The notes below the pieces were generated by a model. It did not search any database and was not told the DNA's origin. It saw nothing but the letters and a program-made list of their open reading frames with translations. Shown one piece after another: positions 1-6,442 of a DNA stretch of 14,517 nucleotides. The stretch covers positions 1-14,517 of the forward strand of contig CANEUT010000024.1 in assembly GCA_947441895.1 (NCBI GenBank), in the 5' to 3' direction. The first letter of the stretch is position 1; each line of letters begins with the position of its first letter. A program made the position numbers and the translations under genes. Source of the DNA: Rickettsiales bacterium. GTDB lineage: Bacteria > Pseudomonadota > Alphaproteobacteria > Rickettsiales > UBA3002.

Positions 1-34
1 GCACAAGCGCAATCCACCAGCGCGCCCGCATCAT
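1..34 (-). CDS. Start of a secreted-looking protein, cut by window edge (possible EnvC-like murein hydrolase activator)
   Basis: Only the first 11 codons lie in the window. They read MMRARWWIALV, a positively charged start running into a hydrophobic stretch, as in a signal peptide or membrane anchor. The ATG at 34-32 overlaps the TGA of gpmI (33-31) in an ATGA junction, so the two genes are probably translated in a coupled way. In many Alphaproteobacteria the gene after gpmI encodes an M23-type murein hydrolase activator related to EnvC. That identity is inferred from gene order only; the visible residues support no more than an export signal. A second in-frame ATG at 31-29 could also be the start. 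Confidence 0.5.
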   Translation of the reverse strand, partial: MMRARWWIALV

Positions 35-1566
35 GGCAGCAGGCTGCGGCCAGTCATTTCGGCTGGCTGAGGAAGGTTAAGCAGCGTGCATAGCGTGGGT
101 GCAATATCGGCCAGCACACCATGGCCCAAATTTTTTGGCAGGGTTTTAAAACTTTCGCCCACCAGCAGGCATGGCACCAAATTAAGCGTGTGCGCCGTGT
201 GCGCCTGATTGGTTTCATCATCGTGCAAACATTCGGCATTGCCGTGGTCAGCGGTAATCAGTATGGCGCCACCGGTTTGATGAATGGCATCGGCAAGGCG
301 ACCAAGGCAGGCATCGACCGCTTCCACCGCTTTCATGGCCGCACCCAAATCACCGCTGTGGCCAACCATGTCGGTATTGGCATAGTTCACCACAATCAAA
401 TCAAACGCATTCGATTCAATGGCCGCGACCAGTTTATCGGTCAGTTCCGGCGCCGACATTTCTGGCTGCAAATCATAGGTGGCGACGTTGGGGGATGGCA
501 CCAGAATGCGCTCTTCCCCGGCGAAGGGCTCTTCGCGCCCACCGTTGAAGAAGAAAGTGACATGCGCGTATTTTTCTGTTTCGGCAATGCGCAGTTGTTT
601 AAGTCCTGCGCGCGACACCATTTCACCCAGATTATTGACCAATGTTTCCGGCGCGAACAGCGCTGGAATGAATGGGTTCAGCGCCTCGCTATATTCCACC
701 ATGCCCAGTGTTGCGGCGAAGCGCACGGCGCGTGAGCGCTCAAATTCTTTAAACGCTGGGTCGAGTAACGCAGTGAGTGTTTGGCGCGCGCGGTCAGCCC
801 GGAAGTTGGCCATCAGCACCCCGTCACCATCGTTCATGCCGGAATAATTTCCAAGCACTGTTGGCAGCACAAATTCATCGGTGAGGTTGTGGGTATAGCT
901 GGTGTTTATCGCATCTTGCCAGGTTACAGCATGCGGGGCTTTTGCGCCCACCATCGCATCATAGGCTTTGCTCACCCGATCCCATCGCTTATCGCGGTCC
1001 ATGGCGTAGTAACGCCCGCTGACGGTGGCGATGGTAATGTTTGTGTGTGCGCTGGTGGCATCAGCCAAGTTCTGCAAAAACGTTAATGCGCTTTTGGGCG
1101 AGGTATCACGACCATCAAGGAACGCATGGATGGCAACCGGCACACCCGCCGCAGCAATGATATTCGCCAGCGCCGCCACATGCGACTGATGCGAATGCAC
1201 CCCGCCATCGGAAATGAGCCCTAACACATGGCACACACCGCCCGATTTTTTCAGTGCAGCAATAGATGTTTGAAGTGCAGCATTTTTAGCGAGTGAGCCA
1301 TCGGCAATGGCGGCATCGATGCGTGGTAAATCTTGCATCACAATGCGGCCGGCACCAATATTCATGTGCCCCACTTCGGAATTGCCCATCTGGCCGGCGG
1401 GCAGCCCCACATCGCTTTCCGATGCGCCGAGCGTGGCCATGGGATAGGCAGCGCGTAGTGCGTCCCAGTTGGGTGTGTGCGCCTGGGCAATGGCGTTATG
1501 CTCAATCTGGTCGCTTTCGCCCCAGCCGTCGAGAATGCAAAGAAGAACGGGTTTTGATTTGGACAT
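31..1566 (-). CDS. gpmI: 2,3-bisphosphoglycerate-independent phosphoglycerate mutase
   Basis: This cytosolic enzyme interconverts 3- and 2-phosphoglycerate in glycolysis and gluconeogenesis, using two manganese ions and a phosphoserine intermediate. The 511-residue length is normal for the family. Visible alkaline-phosphatase-superfamily motifs are LDGWG near residue 12 (metal-binding Asp13), GQMGNSEVGHMNIG near 58-71 (nucleophile Ser63), GGVHSHQSH, DGRDTSP, YANTDMVGHSG and TADHGNAE, which supply the remaining metal and substrate ligands. The chosen start gives MSKSKPVLLCILDGWG, matching where the family usually begins. An in-frame ATG at 1605 would add 13 residues without family character. 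Neither start has a clear ribosome binding site. The stop overlaps the start of the next gene. The gap upstream toward rlmH is filled with inverted repeats, so regulation of gpmI could depend on that structure. Confidence 0.97.
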   Translation of the reverse strand: MSKSKPVLLCILDGWGESDQIEHNAIAQAHTPNWDALRAAYPMATLGASESDVGLPAGQMGNSEVGHMNIGAGRIVMQDLPRIDAAIADGSLAKNAALQTSIAALKKSGGVCHVLGLISDGGVHSHQSHVAALANIIAAAGVPVAIHAFLDGRDTSPKSALTFLQNLADATSAHTNITIATVSGRYYAMDRDKRWDRVSKAYDAMVGAKAPHAVTWQDAINTSYTHNLTDEFVLPTVLGNYSGMNDGDGVLMANFRADRARQTLTALLDPAFKEFERSRAVRFAATLGMVEYSEALNPFIPALFAPETLVNNLGEMVSRAGLKQLRIAETEKYAHVTFFFNGGREEPFAGEERILVPSPNVATYDLQPEMSAPELTDKLVAAIESNAFDLIVVNYANTDMVGHSGDLGAAMKAVEAVDACLGRLADAIHQTGGAILITADHGNAECLHDDETNQAHTAHTLNLVPCLLVGESFKTLPKNLGHGVLADIAPTLCTLLNLPQPAEMTGRSLLP

Positions 1567-1587
1567 GCGATGTAATGGTTGGTTGAT

Positions 1588-1634
1588 GATGCATGAGTGA
1601 TACATGGCAAATTGCCATCACTCAAGCATCACTC
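1588..1634 (-). repeat. Hairpin and 11-bp-spaced direct repeats in the gpmI leader
   Basis: An ATGGCAA/TTGCCAT palindrome (1604-1618, one-base centre) is flanked by arms 1588-1599 and 1619-1630 that are complementary except for one base. Together they can form a long stem with a four-base bulge. On the minus strand GAGTGATG occurs twice, 11 bp apart (1634-1627 and 1623-1616), and an inverted near-copy lies at 1595-1602. A poor promoter-like pair, TTGAGT (1625-1620) and TATCAC (1602-1597) with 17-bp spacing, would place the palindrome between the two boxes. The repeats are seen directly; a role as operator, attenuator or leader structure is inferred. Confidence 0.5.
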
Positions 1635-1643
1635 ACAATTAAC

Positions 1644-1767
1644 AACCAGCCTTTTTCTATGAGACAGGTGCTAGGAGTTGTTGCGCACAGGGAGTGCGTG
1701 TAGCAGCGCTACATAATCAACCGAGCACAATAATGACAACGCAGATGGCCATAGAAAAAGGCTGGTT
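1644..1767. repeat. 124-bp palindromic element with 18-bp perfect inverted repeat ends
   Basis: AACCAGCCTTTTTCTATG at 1644-1661 is perfectly complementary to 1750-1767. The 88-bp interior can fold further: GTGCT (1668-1672) with AGCAC (1724-1728), GTTG (1677-1680) with CAAC (1718-1721), and inside these two abutting hairpins, CGCAC/GTGCG (1684-1698) and TGTAGC/GCTACA (1699-1713). The right arm overlaps the rlmH stop codon (TAA, 1768-1766). TTAA occurs at both edges (1639-1642 and 1766-1769), but the offset is three bases, so it is not a clean target duplication. It could be a miniature palindromic insertion or a structured 3' end or processing site in the rlmH-gpmI transcript. No T-tract follows the 3' arm, so an ordinary intrinsic terminator is unlikely. 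Confidence 0.7.
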
Positions 1768-2230
1768 AATGCCCAGTATGGTAGGGGTGGCCAATGGTGA
1801 TGGTGTAGGCGCGGTAAATCTGCTCGGCCAGCATGGCGCGCAGCAATTGATGCGGCCAAGTGGCAGCGCCAAACGCAATCACCGCATGGGCTTGCTTCAG
1901 CAGGCTGGCATCCAGCCCATCTTGCCCACCAATGGCAAACACGGCGTGTTTGATGGCGTTCTTTTGTGATGTTTGAATGAGTGCCGCAAATGCTTCGCTG
2001 GTAATATTTTTGCCGATTGAATCCATGGCGAAGAGGCGACTGCCTTTGCCCAGCAACGCCTGAAATGCTTTCGCCTCATGGGCGCGGCGTGCATCGGCCG
2101 ACATGTTGCTTGGGGCATCGGGTAGTTCTTTCACCACCACGTCCCATCGTGTTTGTTTTAAATAATGAGTCACTAGTTCGGCTTCGGCCTTGCGTTTGGC
2201 TTTGCCCACGGCGGCGATAATGATTTGCAT
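1766..2230 (-). CDS. rlmH: 23S rRNA pseudouridine-1915 N3-methyltransferase RlmH
   Basis: RlmH is a small SPOUT-class methyltransferase that uses S-adenosylmethionine to methylate pseudouridine 1915 in helix 69 of 23S rRNA on the assembled 70S ribosome. The 154 residues match the usual length. Family marks are the start MQIIIAAVGK, the FAIGGQDGL segment (normally a GGxxG-type SAM-binding knot loop), and the C-terminal LAEQIYRAYTITIGHPYH, which is highly conserved. The ATG at 2230 is preferred because GGAG lies five bases upstream (2239-2236). An in-frame ATG at 2248 lies inside a palindromic repeat and would add six atypical residues. It sits between rsfS and gpmI, a common arrangement that places it among ribosome maturation genes. 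Confidence 0.97.
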   Translation of the reverse strand: MQIIIAAVGKAKRKAEAELVTHYLKQTRWDVVVKELPDAPSNMSADARRAHEAKAFQALLGKGSRLFAMDSIGKNITSEAFAALIQTSQKNAIKHAVFAIGGQDGLDASLLKQAHAVIAFGAATWPHQLLRAMLAEQIYRAYTITIGHPYHTGH

Positions 2231-2243
2231 AGATTCTCCACAC

Positions 2244-2325
2244 GTCATTCCCGCGAAGGCGGGAATCCAGTTTAAAAAATAGGGTTGTGCTTCGCACGCT
2301 GGATACCCGCCTGCGCGGGTATGAC
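2244..2325. repeat. Family A palindromic intergenic repeat, copy 1
   Basis: Two 27-bp arms (2244-2270 and 2299-2325) are inverted copies of each other with 24 of 27 positions matching, and each arm is itself a hairpin, for example ACCCGC/GCGGGT in the right arm. Between them lies GTGC-TTC-GCAC (2287-2297). The unit begins GTCAT and ends ATGAC, as do the two related copies at 7532-7604 and 7946-8020. It fills the gap between rsfS and rlmH and stops just short of the rlmH ribosome binding site. Confidence 0.85.
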
Positions 2326-2332
2326 ACGAATT

Positions 2333-2902
2333 TTAGCGCGCTGGCGCGGGCAGCGCCCACATCTTCTCGATGTTGTAGAAGTGGCGCACTTCCGGGCGGA
2401 AGATGTGAACCACAATATCGCCCGCATCGATCAGCACCCAGTCGCCCGATTCTTTGCCTTCTACTGAAAGGGGTGGGGTGCCGTTTTTCTTCAAATGGTC
2501 GGCCACATAATCGGCCAGTGCCACCACATGGCGTGGCGCGCGGCCGCTGGCCACAATCATGAAGTCAGCAAAGCTGCATTTATCTTTCAGGCTGAGAGTA
2601 ACGATTTCTTCGCCTTTGTTATCATCAATCACCTTGGCGAGGCGCTGTGCCAAAGCATGTGTGGGGGAGAGCTTGGGGGATGGGCTTTTGGTTTTGGGTG
2701 CGGCAGGTTTTTTTGCGGCCACCTTGGCGGCAGGCTTGGTGACCGTTTTTGCTGCGGCCAGTTTTTTTACCGCTGACTTTTTAGCGGGGGCTTTCGGCGC
2801 ACTGACTTTTTTGGCAGCAGCCTTGGCGGGTGATGGTTTCGATTTTGCAGCTACTTTGGCAGCTGGTTTTTTGGCGGTCTTTGCGGCGGATTTCGGTGGA
2901 AT
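2333..2902 (-). CDS. rsfS: Ribosomal silencing factor RsfS with Lys/Ala/Pro-rich N-terminal extension, probable ATT start
   Basis: RsfS binds protein L14 on the large subunit and blocks 30S joining, lowering translation when nutrients are scarce. The RsfS domain covers about residues 82-186 and includes LKDKCSFADFMIVASGRAPRHV, VEGKESGDWVLIDAGDIVVHIF and the terminal FYNIEKMW. Upstream the frame stays open to a TAG at 2929-2927 and encodes about 80 residues of KPAAK/KSAAK-type sequence. It contains no ATG or TTG, and its only GTG (2722-2720) lacks a ribosome binding site. GAGGAG (2917-2912) followed by seven bases and ATT (2902-2900) is the best initiation site, giving 189 residues. ATT is a rare but genuine start codon, known from infC. 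The alternative is GTG at 2722 (129 residues), still retaining part of the tail. It begins 24 bases after nadD. Confidence 0.85.
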   Translation of the reverse strand: MPPKSAAKTAKKPAAKVAAKSKPSPAKAAAKKVSAPKAPAKKSAVKKLAAAKTVTKPAAKVAAKKPAAPKTKSPSPKLSPTHALAQRLAKVIDDNKGEEIVTLSLKDKCSFADFMIVASGRAPRHVVALADYVADHLKKNGTPPLSVEGKESGDWVLIDAGDIVVHIFRPEVRHFYNIEKMWALPAPAR

Positions 2903-2917
2903 GGCGCAACTCCTCTC
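2900..2917 (-). promoter_or_regulatory. Ribosome binding site and ATT start codon of rsfS
   Basis: On the minus strand GAGGAG is followed by TTGCGCC and then ATT. Spacing and strength of the purine run are ideal for initiation at ATT. GTG (2919-2917) and TTG (2909-2907) in the same stretch are out of frame with rsfS. Confidence 0.6.
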
Positions 2918-2926
2918 ACGAGTGAA

Positions 2927-3532
2927 CTAGGGCTTAGTATGGCGCATATAGGCAGCCTTTCCAAGCGTTTTCCGCAAGAACGTTGCCGATAGTGGGTGCC
3001 GTGGGATGGTAAGGTAGGCCCAGCCGCCCTTTGTGCGGCCACTCAGTTGCGAAGCTGCAACAGCTGCCACGCGTTTGGCTGCGCAATAGGTGGCGAAATG
3101 ACCATGCAGTGCGCGCAGCGCATAGGGCGCGCGGTCGAGCACGGCGATGGGCATGCGCGCCGCAATTTCCCTCCAGCGGCGCCAGCGATGAAACCCGGCC
3201 AGATTGTCGGCCCCCATGAGCCACACGAACCGATGGTTGGCATGATGGCGTTGCAAAAATCGAATCGTGTCGATGCTGTAGAGAAGCTGGTGTTTGGCTT
3301 CCACATCCAGCACGCGGATGCGCGGATGCTGGGCGATGGCGGCGGCACTTTCAAAACGCATGGCATAGGCTGCCAGGTCACTGGCTTTTTTCAGCGGGTT
3401 TTGGGGTGATACCAGCCACCACACCGCGTCGAGCTTCAGCCGTTTCAACGCCTCCAGTGAAATGTGCAAATGGCCGGCATGGGCCGGGTTGAACGACCCA
3501 CCAAGCAAACCAATGCGACGCGGATTGGCCAA
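2927..3532 (-). CDS. nadD: Nicotinate-nucleotide adenylyltransferase
   Basis: NadD transfers AMP from ATP to nicotinate mononucleotide, forming deamido-NAD in NAD synthesis. The nucleotidyltransferase motif GGSFNPAHAGH lies at residues 11-21 with the HxGH-type histidines, MGADN at 106-110 is the conserved substrate-binding segment, and LSATFLRK at 181-188 corresponds to the usual ISxTxIR motif. The open frame runs upstream into proA with no family similarity, so a start just before the first strand is expected. TTG at 3532-3530, two bases after the proA stop and four bases after AGGA, gives 201 residues beginning MANPRRIGLLGGSF. The family usually starts very near this point. Coupling to proA translation is likely. 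Confidence 0.95.
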   Translation of the reverse strand: MANPRRIGLLGGSFNPAHAGHLHISLEALKRLKLDAVWWLVSPQNPLKKASDLAAYAMRFESAAAIAQHPRIRVLDVEAKHQLLYSIDTIRFLQRHHANHRFVWLMGADNLAGFHRWRRWREIAARMPIAVLDRAPYALRALHGHFATYCAAKRVAAVAASQLSGRTKGGWAYLTIPRHPLSATFLRKTLGKAAYMRHTKP

Positions 3533-3533
3533 A

Positions 3534-4805
3534 TTATCCTGCCCGAATGGCGCCACCCGGCAGTGCCGTGGTGACAATATATTTATAGGTGACCAACTGC
3601 GCGGCGCCCACGGGGCCACGTGCATGCATGCGGCCGGTGGCGATGCCGATTTCGCCGCCGAAGCCGAACTCGCCACCATCGGCAAACTGGGTGCTGGCAT
3701 TCACCAGCACAATGGCGCTATCGACCTCGCGCGTGAATTGGGCGGCGATGGCGGCGTCTTCGCACAAAATCGCATCGGTGTGGTGCGAGCCGTAATGGTT
3801 GATATGGGCAATGGCAGCATCAACCCCGCTCACGGTTTTAATCGCCAGAATGGGGGCCAGATATTCGGTGGACCAGTCCGCATCGGTCGCGGGCACAATG
3901 CGGGCATCGAGCGCACAAATTTCAGCGTCGCCGCGCAGTTCGCAGCCCGCTTCCAGCAGGTCGGCAATCACCGTGGGGGCCATGGTTGCAAGCAGTGCGC
4001 GATCGATGAGTAATGTTTCCAACGCGCCGCAAACACCCGTGCGCCGCAGTTTGGCATTCATCACCAGCGTACGCGCTTTGGCGAGGGTGGTGGTGGGGTG
4101 CAGGTAGATATGATTGTTACCATCGAGGTGCAGCAATGTAGGCACGCGGGCTTCGTCGCGCACTCGCGCCACCAGCGATTTGCCGCCACGAGGAATGATG
4201 AGGTCGATATGTTCATGCATGGCCAGCAGCTGCGACACGGCAGCGCGATCGGTGGTGGGCACCAGCTGCGCCGCGTTGGCGGGCAAGCCTTCGGCGGTGA
4301 TGCCTGCGAGGAATGCGTTGAGAATGGCCTGGCAGGAATGAAAACTTTCCGACCCGCCGCGCAAAATAACGGCGTTACCGGCTTTGATGGCGAGCGCCGC
4401 CGCATCGGCCGTCACATTCGGGCGTGATTCATAAATCATACCGATGACGCCGATGGGGACGCTGGTTTTTTCGAAATGCAGACCGTTGGCGGCCACATCC
4501 CATGCTTCCAGCACGTGGCCCACAGGGTCGGGCAAATCGGCCACGGCTGCCACACCGGTGGCCATGGTTTCCACACGTTTGGCATCGAGCATCAGCCGGT
4601 CACGCATGGCGGGCGACAGCGCACTTGCCGCATCCATATCGATTTTATTTGCTGCAATAATATGCGCCGCATGGGCGCGAATGGATGTGGCCGCCGCATG
4701 CAGCGCGCGCGATTTTTTCTCGGCCGAACTGGAAGCCAAAATGCGCGCCGCAATTTTTGCATCGTGCCCCAATTGCTGCATCTGTTGGGCAATACCGGTC
4801 ATCAT
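3534..4805 (-). CDS. proA: Gamma-glutamyl phosphate reductase
   Basis: ProA reduces L-glutamyl 5-phosphate with NADPH to glutamate 5-semialdehyde, the second step of proline synthesis, acting directly after ProB. It belongs to the aldehyde dehydrogenase superfamily. At 423 residues it has normal length. The cofactor-side motif IGMIYESRPNVT is at 121-132, GNAVILRGGSES at about 143-153, and the catalytic cysteine is Cys259 in RRTGVCGALETLL. The ATG at 4805 overlaps the TGA of the RDD gene in an ATGATGA arrangement; the next ATG (4802) is equally possible and removes one residue. Nothing in the sequence suggests damage. Confidence 0.98.
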   Translation of the reverse strand: MMTGIAQQMQQLGHDAKIAARILASSSAEKKSRALHAAATSIRAHAAHIIAANKIDMDAASALSPAMRDRLMLDAKRVETMATGVAAVADLPDPVGHVLEAWDVAANGLHFEKTSVPIGVIGMIYESRPNVTADAAALAIKAGNAVILRGGSESFHSCQAILNAFLAGITAEGLPANAAQLVPTTDRAAVSQLLAMHEHIDLIIPRGGKSLVARVRDEARVPTLLHLDGNNHIYLHPTTTLAKARTLVMNAKLRRTGVCGALETLLIDRALLATMAPTVIADLLEAGCELRGDAEICALDARIVPATDADWSTEYLAPILAIKTVSGVDAAIAHINHYGSHHTDAILCEDAAIAAQFTREVDSAIVLVNASTQFADGGEFGFGGEIGIATGRMHARGPVGAAQLVTYKYIVTTALPGGAIRAG

Positions 4806-5257
4806 CCAACCTTTCCGACGACCACGCGCGTATTGCAGATACTATCATGCATGCCCGCGCGATCATCGCGCATAAGAATGGGGGTGAACCACATGGCGGT
4901 GAGCAGGCTGGCCACCATGGTGGCGGTGTTATCGCTGAGAAAGCTGACATAGGTGGGCAGGCGCGGCAACACAAAGGCAATAAAACGTTCCAGCGCTTCG
5001 GTTTGGCTCAAGCGTTTGCCATCCAAACGGAGGATGTACATGTTCATGAGGCGCTTGCCGGGCGAGGCCTGCCACTTCGATCCATCAAACGCAGTATAAT
5101 AGATGAGCTCGCACAAAAAAACGACGGGCACCAGCAGTGCCGATTCGCTCATGACGCTGGCGGCAAGGCCGGTAGGGATAAACAAGATAATGCCATCGAT
5201 AAGATTCGCCAAGATGCGGTCCAAACGTCCGGCATAGACAAGTTTTTGCGTGTTCAT
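4802..5257 (-). CDS. RDD family membrane protein
   Basis: This 151-residue protein has the family layout: AGRLDRILANLIDGIIL near residues 9-25, with the Arg-Asp pair and a second Asp inside the first membrane segment, then SPGKRLMNMYILRLDGKRLS at about 65-84, and RAGMHDSICNTRVV at 133-146. Likely membrane segments are about 17-36, 41-55, 93-107 and 113-129. RDD proteins are inner-membrane proteins of mostly unknown role; some have been linked to ion or sodium/proton transport. The gene overlaps proB upstream and proA downstream by four bases each (ATGA), so it is locked into the proline operon. A role in osmotic balance or proline use is tempting but unsupported by residues. Confidence 0.9.
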   Translation of the reverse strand: MNTQKLVYAGRLDRILANLIDGIILFIPTGLAASVMSESALLVPVVFLCELIYYTAFDGSKWQASPGKRLMNMYILRLDGKRLSQTEALERFIAFVLPRLPTYVSFLSDNTATMVASLLTAMWFTPILMRDDRAGMHDSICNTRVVVGKVG

Positions 5258-6375
5258 AGCATGGCCAGATCGTCGCGGTGAATAAGATTATCGCGCGCAG
5301 CATAGCCCAGAATCGCTTCGATCGCATCTGTCTTTTTGCCCATAATTTGCTGCGCTTCCGCATGGCTATAGCTGCTGATGCCCTTGGCAATGAGTGTGCC
5401 GTTTGCGGTTTTAACGCCAATCATTTCGCCGCGTTCGAACGTGCCTTCCACCGCCTTCACCCCAGCGGGCAGCAGGCTTTTTCCATCACGCAGCGCGTTT
5501 GCCGCGCCATCATCCACCGTGATATGGCCTGCAAGTTGCACGGCCGCCGCAATCCACTGTTTGCGGGCAAGCTGGGGTTTGGTGCTGCTGATGAACCAGG
5601 TGGCCATGCCGCCTTTGGCAAGGGTTGCCAGCGCATGGTCTTCGGTGCCGCGAGCGATGACCATGTGGCAGCCACCGTTGATGGCCATTTGTGCGGCATC
5701 GATTTTCGTTTTCATGCCGCCATTGCTGATGGCTGATGCTGCGCCACCGGCCATGGCAATAATCGCGGGCGTGATGTCGCGAACGACGGGAATATGGTTG
5801 GCGTTTTTATCATCGCGGGGGTTGGCGGTGTAGAGTCCATCAATATCGGAAAACAGCACCAGCACATCGGCGTCGAGCATGACCGCCACGCGCGCGGCGA
5901 GGCGGTCGTTATCACCAAATTTAAGCTCGGCGGTGGCCACGGAATCATTCTCGTTCACGATGGGGATGAGCCGGTGGGCGAGCAGGGTGGTGAAGGTGGC
6001 GCGTGCGTTGAGGTAGCGGCGGCGACGCTCGGAATCTTCCAGCGTCAACAGCAATTGCGCCACTTTAATGCCGTGGGCATCGAACGCTTGCTGCCACGCT
6101 TGAATGAGCAGGGGTTGCCCGGCGGCGGCGGCGGCTTGTTTTTCTTCCAGGCTCAGCGCTTCGCTGCCCAGCCCCACATGGGGGCGACCAAGCGCCACCG
6201 CGCCCGATGAAACAAGAATGATTTCTTTGCCCGCTTCGTGCAGCGCGGCCATATCGGCCGCAAGGGTGGCCAGCCATTGTTTGCGCAACGCCGCACCCTC
6301 GGCCACTAAGCTGGAGCCGATTTTAATGACAATGCGTTTGGCATCGCGGAGGGTGGGAGTTTGGGTCATGCGCAT
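5254..6375 (-). CDS. proB: Glutamate 5-kinase with C-terminal PUA domain
   Basis: ProB phosphorylates L-glutamate with ATP to glutamyl 5-phosphate, the committed step of proline synthesis and the usual point of proline feedback inhibition. The amino acid kinase domain spans about residues 12-265, with VIKIGSSLV near 16-24, LVSSGAV near 54-60, VNENDSV, FGDNDRLAARVA and GGMKTKIDAA. The remainder to residue 373 is a PUA domain, ending in a segment rich in charged residues. Length is typical. Two starts are possible, ATG at 6375 or at 6369; neither has a strong ribosome binding site, and the second removes MR only. It overlaps the RDD gene by four bases. It is separated from obg by 67 bases. Confidence 0.97.
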   Translation of the reverse strand: MRMTQTPTLRDAKRIVIKIGSSLVAEGAALRKQWLATLAADMAALHEAGKEIILVSSGAVALGRPHVGLGSEALSLEEKQAAAAAGQPLLIQAWQQAFDAHGIKVAQLLLTLEDSERRRRYLNARATFTTLLAHRLIPIVNENDSVATAELKFGDNDRLAARVAVMLDADVLVLFSDIDGLYTANPRDDKNANHIPVVRDITPAIIAMAGGAASAISNGGMKTKIDAAQMAINGGCHMVIARGTEDHALATLAKGGMATWFISSTKPQLARKQWIAAAVQLAGHITVDDGAANALRDGKSLLPAGVKAVEGTFERGEMIGVKTANGTLIAKGISSYSHAEAQQIMGKKTDAIEAILGYAARDNLIHRDDLAML

Positions 6376-6404
6376 GGTATAAACGTGAAATGGTTAATAG
6401 TGAA

Positions 6405-6434
6405 TGGTGAATTGTAAGAAAGGCGGATTCACCA
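6405..6434. repeat. Small inverted repeat between obg and proB
   Basis: TGGTGAAT (6405-6412) is complementary to ATTCACCA (6427-6434) with a 14-base loop. It lies in the 67-base obg-proB gap just after the obg stop in transcript order. No T-tract follows, so it is probably not an efficient terminator; a role in mRNA processing or mild attenuation is possible. Confidence 0.35.
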
Positions 6435-6442
6435 ATCGCTTC

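Noticed and set aside
121..735. Long plus-strand open frame opposite gpmI
   Set aside because: It is the antisense of a clearly conserved gene, with low-complexity composition and no family motif; the same holds for the other plus-strand frames across 1-8500.
1639..1769. TTAA target-site duplication around the 18-bp inverted repeat
   Set aside because: TTAA occurs on both sides, but it is offset by three bases relative to the repeat arms, so it does not form a symmetric duplication.
2244..2325. CRISPR-like repeat or attachment site
   Set aside because: The repeats are inverted, not regularly spaced direct repeats, and no cas genes, integrase or tRNA gene is present.
2559..2930. Plus-strand frame encoding an alanine/phenylalanine-rich, membrane-like protein
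   Set aside because: It is the reverse of the Lys/Ala-rich rsfS extension; complementary Ala and Lys codons read as Ala, Phe and Leu, producing an apparent hydrophobic protein.
3533..3700. N-terminal extension of nadD into proA
   Set aside because: The extra 56 residues are proA read in another frame, and the NadD fold begins at RRIGLLGGSF.
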